Both the position numbers and the translations under genes were made by a program. A stretch of DNA of 28,062 nucleotides from JAICNG01 sp035249985 (lineage in GTDB: Bacteria; Gemmatimonadota; Gemmatimonadetes; Gemmatimonadales; Gemmatimonadaceae). Location of the stretch: assembly GCA_035249985.1 (NCBI GenBank), contig DATFFP010000109.1, positions 1 through 28,062 of the forward strand, written 5' to 3'. Positions 22,883 through 28,062 of the stretch are shown one piece after another (position 1 is the first letter of the stretch; each line of letters opens with the position of its first letter). The notes below the pieces were generated by a model. That model was given only the letters and a program-made list of their open reading frames with translations. It made no database searches and was not told the DNA's origin.

Positions 22883-23848
22883 TCACCGCACTCGCCGTAG
22901 CGCCGCCTTTACCTCGCCCCGCGTCGGCTCGAGGCGGAGACTCGTCTCGAACTCGCGCTTCGCCTTTTCACGATCACCCATCCGCTCGTGCACGAGCCCG
23001 AGCCGGTAGTGAGCGGACGACCGCGGCGGCTCCCCCTCGTGAGGCTCGTAGGCGATGTAGCGCTCGAGCGCGGCGATCGCTTCGGGGAGGTGCTGGCCGG
23101 AGAGGCTGGCCGCGCGCCCGTAGTAGTAGTAGGCGGGCATCGCGTCGGGCTGACGTCTGATCAGATCGTCCATCAGCGCGAACGCGCTGTCGAAGCGCGC
23201 GCCGCGCTGCCAGAGCTGCGCCAATCCCCAGTAGGAAATGAGGCTGTCCGGAGCCTGGGTGATCGCATCGCGATACTCCCGGGCTGCCTGATCATAGTCC
23301 TTGCGATCCTCGGCGATCCATGCGCGCGCCAACGCTCCCCGAAAGGGATTGCGCTTCGCGATCTCGGCGGCGTGCGCGCGTGCCTTGGAGGAGCTTCCGC
23401 CGACGAGACCGGGCGCGAGGAGGTGGAACTGGATGAGCCCTGAGCGCGCCTCGATACTGCTCGGATCGAGCTCGACGGCGCGCTCCAGGGCCACTCGTGC
23501 TCGTTTCGCGAATCCGAACTTCTTTCGCAGGCCGGATCGCACCGCCATCTGTCCGTAGGCCCGCCCGAGCAGGATTTGATGCTCCGCCACGGAGGGCTCC
23601 AGCTCGGCGGCCCTCTGCAGATGCGTGATGGCATCGCCGAAGCGGGTCTCGTGCATCGCGATCCGCCCGAGATAGTGATGGGCGCGCGCGTCGTTCGGGT
23701 GCTCGCGGACCGCGGCGTCGAGCGCGCGTCGCGCGTCTGCATACTGGTTGGCATGGAACGAGGCGATGCCTGCCTCGCCGCCGTTTTGCGCAGACGCGCT
23801 CGCCGCGACCATGAGCAAGGCCCCCGCGACGAATCGCAGTCCGTACAT
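22883..23848 (-). CDS. Secreted tetratricopeptide-repeat protein
   Basis: A 321-residue exported protein with signal peptide MYGLRFVAGALLMVAASASAQ. About six TPR-like helical pairs follow: residues about 25-60 (ASFHANQYADARRALDAAVREHPND), 60-95 (ARAHHYLGRIAMHETRFGDAITHLQRAAELEP), 125-150, 188-220 (DYDQAAREYRDAITQAPDS), 222-255 (GARFDSAFALMDDLIRRQPDA) and 283-315 (AHYRLGLVHERMGDREKAKREFETSLRLEP). TPR proteins mediate protein contacts; no enzyme motif is seen. The ribosome-binding site GGAGGAG lies 2 nt from the ATG and is buried in a possible hairpin. The transporter gene upstream on the same strand ends 66 bp before. Confidence 0.88.
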   Translation of the reverse strand: MYGLRFVAGALLMVAASASAQNGGEAGIASFHANQYADARRALDAAVREHPNDARAHHYLGRIAMHETRFGDAITHLQRAAELEPSVAEHQILLGRAYGQMAVRSGLRKKFGFAKRARVALERAVELDPSSIEARSGLIQFHLLAPGLVGGSSSKARAHAAEIAKRNPFRGALARAWIAEDRKDYDQAAREYRDAITQAPDSLISYWGLAQLWQRGARFDSAFALMDDLIRRQPDAMPAYYYYGRAASLSGQHLPEAIAALERYIAYEPHEGEPPRSSAHYRLGLVHERMGDREKAKREFETSLRLEPTRGEVKAALRRVR

Positions 23849-23850
23849 GA

Positions 23851-23876
23851 CTCCTCCGACAGAAATGCTGGAGGAG
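23851..23876 (-). promoter_or_regulatory. Hairpin sequestering the ribosome-binding site of the TPR gene
   Basis: On the minus strand the sequence reads CTCCTCC, a 12-nt loop, then GGAGGAG, then TC and the ATG. The seven G/C-rich pairs cover the whole ribosome-binding site (23851-23857 with 23870-23876). Such an anti-Shine-Dalgarno pairing can hold down translation until melted, bound or displaced by a ribosome. It also happens to be close to the size of a weak terminator for the upstream transporter gene, but no T-tract follows. Confidence 0.5.
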
Positions 23877-23914
23877 ACAAATGCATCATCGGGACCAGCG
23901 ACGCGCCTGACCGG

Positions 23915-24946
23915 CTAGGCGGGGCGGGTGATCTTTCTGGGGTGCGCCTTGGGCGCGGCTGACGGGGGTGGAGCGAGCCGCGAGGCGCGCTCCGGCGTCG
24001 CATCGGCCTCTCCGGACTTCGCGGCGGGGCGCGCCGAGGCACGGTTGATCAGCGCGACGCCTGAGAGGATGATCGCCGCGGCGATGATCATGCGAGGGCT
24101 GAACTCCTCGCCGGCGATGAGCCAGCCGAGGAACATCGCCACCATCGGGTTGACGTACGCGTACGTCGCCACCGCGGCCGGTGTGCACACGCGCAGCAGC
24201 CACGAATAGGCGGTGAAGCCGACGAGGGAGCCGAAGACGATGAGATAGGCGATCGAGAGCGCGGAACGCGTGGTCACGTCGGCAACGTCGAACTGCCCGA
24301 GCTCGCCTGACGACAGCCCGACGATGGTGAGCACGACTCCTCCGGCAAGCATCTGCATGCCGCTGCCGACCGCTGCCGATGAGGGTCGCGCCAGGACGCG
24401 CGAGTATACGGACCCAGCCGCCCAGGACAGCGATGCTCCGATGAGCACGAGCGCCGCGAGCACATCGAGGTCGCGCGCGTTCGTCAGCGCTGCGGGTCCA
24501 ACCAACACCGCGACGCCGCCGAATCCGAGCAGCAGCCCGAGGATCGACAGGCGAGTGGGGCGCGTCCCGTTCTTGCGCAGGAACTCGAGGAGCACCATCC
24601 AGAGCGCGACGGTCGCGACGAACAGCGCGGCGAGGCCTGACGGAATCCGCTGCTCGGACCAGGTTACCGCCCCGTTCCCCACGGCAAGCATTAGAATGCC
24701 TGTGATGGCCGTCGCCATCCACTGGGCTTTCGACGGGCGCATCGCGCCCGTTAGGCGCGCCCATAGATACAGGATCCCGCCGGCGACGAGGAACCGCGTA
24801 CCCGCCATGAGGAAGGGCGGAATGGTCTCGATGGCGTACAGGATCGCCAGGTACGTCGATCCCCAGACGAGGTACACGGCCGCGAAGGCCAGTGCGATGC
24901 GCGTACGACTGGGGCGCGGCCGGGAATCGATCGTTGGGGTAGTCAT
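23915..24946 (-). CDS. EamA/DMT-family transporter
   Basis: A 343-residue membrane protein with ten predicted helices as two EamA halves (about residues 12-145 and 160-295). Signatures include VYLVWGSTYLAILYAIETIPPFLMAGTRFLVAG in helices 1-2 and SLVGFTAYSWLLRVCTPAAVATYAYVNPMVAMFLGWLIAGEEFS in helices 8-9, typical of RhaT/YdcZ-like drug/metabolite transporters. Many members export amino acids or other metabolites; the substrate is unknown here. Residues after about 300 are a polar Lys/Ala/Pro-rich cytoplasmic tail. The ATG at 24946 is chosen, with a GTG at 24964 as an alternative. The divergent second ECF sigma gene starts 107 bp away. Confidence 0.9.
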   Translation of the reverse strand: MTTPTIDSRPRPSRTRIALAFAAVYLVWGSTYLAILYAIETIPPFLMAGTRFLVAGGILYLWARLTGAMRPSKAQWMATAITGILMLAVGNGAVTWSEQRIPSGLAALFVATVALWMVLLEFLRKNGTRPTRLSILGLLLGFGGVAVLVGPAALTNARDLDVLAALVLIGASLSWAAGSVYSRVLARPSSAAVGSGMQMLAGGVVLTIVGLSSGELGQFDVADVTTRSALSIAYLIVFGSLVGFTAYSWLLRVCTPAAVATYAYVNPMVAMFLGWLIAGEEFSPRMIIAAAIILSGVALINRASARPAAKSGEADATPERASRLAPPPSAAPKAHPRKITRPA

Positions 24947-25053
24947 CGCAGATGCCGAACACACGGGAGGCAGGATCGGTTCCAGAACGTCGGTGAGGGG
25001 TACCGTTCAAGCGTTCGTGCCGCGACCGGCATCCCACTGTTACCGAGGATGAC

Positions 25054-25626
25054 GTGTCCCTGAGCGGTTCAATCGTGCGCGGCCCGTCGCCACCCGTGGC
25101 GGACGAATCCGCTGAGCTCGCGCGACGCGCGCAGGCCGGCGACGTTGCGGCGTTCGAGCGGCTCTATCGGACGCACGCCGGGCACGTTCGTGCCATCTGC
25201 CTGCGCCTGTGCGCCGACGGCCAGCGTGCCGAGGAAGCGGCGCAGGACGCGTGGGTGCGAGCGTGGGAGCGGTTGTCGACGTGGCGCGGCGATGCGGCGT
25301 TCGGAACGTGGCTGCACCGCCTCACGGTGAACGCGGTGCTCGAGTCGTTTCGCGCCGAGCGGCGGCGAGTCGCGCGAGTGATGCTGTCCGGAGACGAGGA
25401 CGATGGCGTGGACGCACCGATCTCGGCGAGCGAGCCCGGCGATGCGCTCGATCTCGAGCGCGCGATCGCCCGGCTTCCTCGGGGGGCGCGAACCGTGTTC
25501 GTGCTGCACGACGTCGAGGGCTATCGTCACTCGGAGATTGCGACGATGACGGGTCTCGCCGAAGGAACCTTGCGGGCGCAGCTGTGTCGCGCGCGCCGAC
25601 TCTTGATGGAGATGCTGGACCGATGA
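25054..25626 (+). CDS. ECF-type RNA polymerase sigma factor (second sigma operon)
   Basis: A 190-residue ECF sigma factor. Region 2 is at about residues 18-85 (ELARRAQAGDVAAFERLYRTHAGHVRAICLRLCADGQRAEEAAQDAWVRAWERLSTWRGDAAFGTWLHRLTVN) and region 4 at about 130-185 (AIARLPRGARTVFVLHDVEGYRHSEIATMTGLAEGTLRAQLCRARRLLMEML). The GTG start at 25054 has GAGGAT just upstream. The end overlaps the anti-sigma gene by ATGA. It is clearly different in sequence from the sigma factor at 14391, so the two operons are not a recent duplication. Its target promoters, possibly including its own, cannot be identified from one window. Confidence 0.92.
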   Translation: MSLSGSIVRGPSPPVADESAELARRAQAGDVAAFERLYRTHAGHVRAICLRLCADGQRAEEAAQDAWVRAWERLSTWRGDAAFGTWLHRLTVNAVLESFRAERRRVARVMLSGDEDDGVDAPISASEPGDALDLERAIARLPRGARTVFVLHDVEGYRHSEIATMTGLAEGTLRAQLCRARRLLMEMLDR

Positions 25627-26279
25627 TTCACCATCTCGACGACCAGACACTGAGCGACATGCTCGACGACGGGCTCGACGCGGCCGCGCGAACGCGTGGC
25701 GAGGAGCATCTCGCCACCTGCGACGCGTGCTTCGCGCGGCACCAGCGCCTGCGAGTGCTCGTCGCGCACGCCGGATCGTTGCCTCGCATGATGCCTGCGC
25801 CCGCGGGCGAGTGGCAGCAGATTCGTGCGCGGCTGCACACCGGCGGTTCGCGCGCGTCCGCAACGCCCTGGTGGACGAGGCGAAGTGCACTCCTCGCGGC
25901 GGGACTGGCACTCGTCATCGCGTCCTCCGGAGTCACTGCGCTCGTGGTCGGCGGACGACGCGACGTGCCATCGCCGACGGCGGCCGTACCGTCGACCACC
26001 GCCGCGCTGACGCCGCGTTTGGCGGCACTCGAGTACGAATACACGACGGTCACGCGCGACCTGGAGCGTCAACTGGCCGAGCGAAAGCATACACTCGCCC
26101 CGGAGACCGTCGCGGCGGTGGAGCGCAGTCTTCGCACGATCGAAACGGCCATCGCCGAGGCTCGTGCCGCGCTCGCTCGCGACCCGGGGAGCGAAACGTT
26201 GGCGCGGCTGCTCGTCGCCGGCCACGATCAGAAGGTCGAGCTGCTCCGGCACGCCACGCGGCTCGTGACGCAAAGTTGA
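25623..26279 (+). CDS. Zinc-binding anti-sigma factor (zf-HC2) with coiled-coil periplasmic part
   Basis: A 218-residue single-span membrane protein. The N-terminal domain has the ZAS motif, His29, Cys33 and Cys36 in HLATCDACF, which binds zinc and the sigma factor. One membrane helix follows at about residues 85-108 (RSALLAAGLALVIASSGVTALVVGG). The external part has a Ser/Thr/Pro/Ala linker and a long helical region (about 130-215, LEYEYTTVTRDLERQLAERKHTLAPETVAAVERSLRTIETAIAEARAAL) that probably forms a coiled coil. It would hold the sigma factor encoded just upstream until a signal at the envelope is sensed. The ATG overlaps the sigma stop. Confidence 0.9.
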   Translation: MIHHLDDQTLSDMLDDGLDAAARTRGEEHLATCDACFARHQRLRVLVAHAGSLPRMMPAPAGEWQQIRARLHTGGSRASATPWWTRRSALLAAGLALVIASSGVTALVVGGRRDVPSPTAAVPSTTAALTPRLAALEYEYTTVTRDLERQLAERKHTLAPETVAAVERSLRTIETAIAEARAALARDPGSETLARLLVAGHDQKVELLRHATRLVTQS

Positions 26280-26289
26280 GGACCATTCC

Positions 26290-27189
26290 ATGAGACGGAC
26301 TCTGTGTATCCTGGTTCTGGCGACCTGCCTGACGAATGCCGCCTCGGCTCAGAACCGATTCAACCGCCGACTTCCACTCGCGTCCGATGGAAGCATTCGC
26401 ATTCAGAACCTGGCTGGCATCGTGCGCCTGCACGGATGGGATCGCGACAGCATCGTCGCCACGGGCGAGGTGGGCCGTGGCAGCAAGGGATTCTTCATGG
26501 GGGGCGACCGCAACGGGGTGAAGCTCGGCATCGACATTCCGAATGACGATGTCACGACCGCCGAGCCGTCGACGCTCGAGGTCTGGGTGCCGGCGGGTAG
26601 TCGCGTGCGCGTGAAGAGCACGCGCGGCGAAATCGTCGTCGATGGAGTGACTGGCGCGCTCGATCTCGGGTCGACCAGCGGCAACGTCACCGTCACCGGC
26701 ATCCCTCGCGAGCTGACGGTGGAAACGATGGACGGCGACGTCCAGCTCGATGGTGCGGTCGTCTGGCTTCGCGCGCGCTCGGCCGGCGGCGACATCACCG
26801 TTCGCGGTGGGGCGGAGGATCTGGTGTCGGCATCGGTGAGCGGGGCAGTGACGGTGACGGGAGGCCCGGTGCGTGCGGCGCGACTCGAGACGATGACGGG
26901 CAACATCGTCTTCGAGGCCTCGATCGCGCGCGGGGCGGTGCTCGATCTCGGCACCCACTCGGGCGCGGTGCGGGTTCTCCTTCCCAAGGGGAGCACGCCG
27001 ATGGTGGAAGCCACGACGGTCGCCGCTCCGATCGACAACAACCTCACCCCTCAGCGCGCGCAGCCGCGCGGTGATGGCCGCGAGCTGGCGTTGTCCCTCG
27101 GCGGCGACGCGCGAGTGACGGTGAGGTCGTTCAAGGGGGCCGTCACGGTAGGGTGGGGCGGGCCTCCACTGCGGCTCGTCAAGCAGTAA
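26290..27189 (+). CDS. Secreted DUF4097 beta-repeat protein
   Basis: A 299-residue exported protein with signal peptide MRRTLCILVLATCLTNAASAQ. The mature part is a series of short beta strands of the DUF4097 (putative adhesin) type: GSIRIQNLAGIVRLHGWDRD, VKSTRGEIVVDGVTGALDLGSTSGNVTVTGI, VETMDGDVQLDGAV, ARSAGGDITVRGG, LETMTGNIVFEAS and LGTHSGAVRVLLP, probably a right-handed beta-solenoid. The function is unknown; members are often near anti-sigma genes, as here. A GAGGA ribosome-binding site lies about 8 nt before the ATG, 10 bp after the anti-sigma stop, so it is the third gene of the operon. A family B inverted repeat follows. Confidence 0.88.
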   Translation: MRRTLCILVLATCLTNAASAQNRFNRRLPLASDGSIRIQNLAGIVRLHGWDRDSIVATGEVGRGSKGFFMGGDRNGVKLGIDIPNDDVTTAEPSTLEVWVPAGSRVRVKSTRGEIVVDGVTGALDLGSTSGNVTVTGIPRELTVETMDGDVQLDGAVVWLRARSAGGDITVRGGAEDLVSASVSGAVTVTGGPVRAARLETMTGNIVFEASIARGAVLDLGTHSGAVRVLLPKGSTPMVEATTVAAPIDNNLTPQRAQPRGDGRELALSLGGDARVTVRSFKGAVTVGWGGPPLRLVKQ

Positions 27190-27191
27190 GG

Positions 27192-27331
27192 AACGGCAAA
27201 GATGACAGAATTCAGAATACAGAATACAGAATTCAGAAACGACCACGGGAAGCCACGATTTGGCTCCCGTTGGTTTTGTCTGAATTCTGAATTCTGAATT
27301 CTGTATTCTGAATTCTGTCATCTTTGCCGTT
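27192..27331. repeat. Inverted repeat with GAATTCA heptads and hairpin core (family B, copy 2)
   Basis: Left arm 27192-27237 has four heptads; right arm 27279-27331 has five. The outer ends (AACGGCAAAGATGACA and its complement) and the middle (about 27238-27278, ACGGGAAGCC paired with GGCTCCCGT, flanked by AAACGACC and GGTTTT) match the element at 20302-20436, nearly 7 kb away. Here the next gene is on the same strand, so it would terminate only the sigma operon. The core stems of the two copies differ by a one-base change that leaves a bulge here. The remaining 66 bp to the next ATG show no clear promoter. Confidence 0.9.
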
Positions 27332-27397
27332 AAACCCGCATTCAAGCACGCGGACCCCGACCGGCATCGGACCTATGAACCCATTCGTGGAGCCTAT

Positions 27398-27934
27398 ATG
27401 ATGCGCCGATCTCTCAGCCTTGCCGCGCTCGCGCTCGTGACTCTCACCGTTGCTGCTGCGGCGCCCGCGCCGCTGGGGCCGCCGTGGATCTCGATCGAGT
27501 ATCCGCCGAGCCCGTACGATGCCAACACGCGAGACGCCTTCCTGCTGGTGCACACCTTCCATCATGCGACGCCGATCGGTGCGCCCGTGGCTGGGAAGGC
27601 GGAAGGCATTGTCGCCGGCGAGCGGCGGAGCGTGTCGCTCAAGTTCGGCAATACATCCCGCACCGGGGTGTACGCACTCGACAAGCAGTGGCCGTCGGAG
27701 GGGACCTGGGTCCTGTTCATCACGGCCAATCAGGGCCCGAACGATGATGTCACCGCGGTCGTCGAGCTGGCGGCGGATGGTCAGGTGGCCGCCGTGCGCG
27801 TTCCCACGGAGCGCAAGGGCTCATGGAGGATTCCGTCCGACGTCAGTGCCGCCGAGCGTGAGAGCATCGTGAAGGCGCGCTTCGCGGTCAATGAGGGAGC
27901 GAAGAAGGGCGCGATTGCCGCGAGAGCTCCGTAG
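27398..27934 (+). CDS. Secreted protein of unknown function
   Basis: A 178-residue exported protein with signal peptide MMRRSLSLAALALVTLTVAAAAPA. The mature part looks like an all-beta Ig-type fold (PPWISIEYPPSPYDANTRDAFLLVHTFHH, GVYALDKQWPSEGTWVLFITANQG, VTAVVELAADGQVAAVRVP) and ends with a charged helix (DVSAAERESIVKARFAVNEGAKKG). I do not recognise the family. Two ATG codons lie in a row (27398 and 27401); GTGGAG upstream suits either one. It is on the strand of the second sigma operon but separated from it by a long inverted repeat. Confidence 0.7.
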   Translation: MMRRSLSLAALALVTLTVAAAAPAPLGPPWISIEYPPSPYDANTRDAFLLVHTFHHATPIGAPVAGKAEGIVAGERRSVSLKFGNTSRTGVYALDKQWPSEGTWVLFITANQGPNDDVTAVVELAADGQVAAVRVPTERKGSWRIPSDVSAAERESIVKARFAVNEGAKKGAIAARAP

Positions 27935-27951
27935 TGAGTGGTCGACGGCAT

Positions 27952-28043
27952 TAACCACAGAGGCACGGAGGCACAGAGGAAACCCTGAACTGCTGGGCCC
28001 AGCCGTTCCGGGTTTCCTCTGTGCCTCCGTGCCTCTGTGGTTA
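27952..28043. repeat. Perfect 34-bp inverted repeat with GGCACAGA-type octamers (family C, copy 2)
   Basis: Left arm 27952-27985 and right arm 28010-28043 are exactly complementary over 34 bp. Octamer units (GAGGCACG, GAGGCACA) fill most of each arm. The 24-bp spacer is itself a hairpin: GAAC with GTTC, and GCTGGG with CCCAGC. It starts 17 bp after the stop of the last gene, so it is a probable terminator. The outer sequence (ACCACAGAGGCACGGAG) is shared with the element at 22764-22859, about 5 kb away, while the inner part differs. Confidence 0.88.
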
Positions 28044-28062
28044 TGCAGTCTCGCCTATGAGC

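Noticed and set aside
23886..25037. Minus-strand frame of 383 codons overlapping the transporter
   Set aside because: An out-of-frame shadow: the overlapping frame has a clean ten-helix EamA pattern and this one has none.

Overview
The window is high-GC bacterial chromosome (about two thirds G+C by eye), densely coding on both strands, with 29 protein genes I can support (one cut by the left edge). I see no rRNA, tRNA, CRISPR, prophage or transposase gene. The gene style suggests a soil or freshwater member of the Gemmatimonadota or a neighbouring phylum: secreted M28 peptidase, LVIVD/Ig-like surface protein, two ECF sigma operons, DUF4097 protein, FadI/FadJ, many GTG starts. That placement is inference; no marker gene here settles it.

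Layout. 1-329 (-): a small unknown gene coupled by ATGA to the start of queG (cut by the edge). 353-2680 (+): small membrane protein, then a secreted Ig-like/LVIVD protein. 2842-4476 (-): secreted M28 metallopeptidase. 4780-7075 (+): LOG-family nucleosidase overlapping a deoxyhypusine-synthase-like gene. 7242-8406: small membrane protein convergent on a metallo-beta-lactamase-fold hydrolase. 8509-8997 (+): greA, with its own promoter and a terminator-like leader hairpin. 9029-10669 (-) glpD, divergent from fadI-fadJ (10726-14219), a lipid and glycerol catabolic block. 14391-17351 (+): ECF sigma factor, membrane-anchored CBM48 protein, secreted small protein, and outer-membrane-like protein that again ends in CBM48. 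17352-17801 (-): DUF6174 lipoprotein. 17927-20304 (+): proline dehydrogenase, small unknown protein, rsgA. 20434-22773: GntR/FCD regulator divergent from an APC amino-acid permease with a palindromic operator between them. 22883-24946 (-): TPR protein and EamA transporter. 25054-27189 (+): second ECF sigma, zinc anti-sigma, DUF4097 protein. 27398-27934 (+): unknown secreted protein.

The most unusual content is between the genes. Ten long inverted repeats (about 32-150 bp) sit in intergenic gaps, and their arms are themselves short tandem repeats of 7, 8, 9 or roughly 10 bp. Three unit families each occur twice at separate places (TACTGCG-type, GAATTCA-type, GGCACAGA-type). One pair also shares a conserved central hairpin. 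They close most transcription units; one spans exactly from stop codon to stop codon of convergent genes, but one lies in a divergent promoter region and one lies 14 bp before a start codon. They look like a dispersed, rapidly changing class of terminator or RNA-structure element. A second whole-window signal is the heptamer CCTAACG/CGTTAGG, found ten times, always inside genes, and in five cases supplying a TTA leucine codon, which I expect to be rare in such a GC-rich genome.
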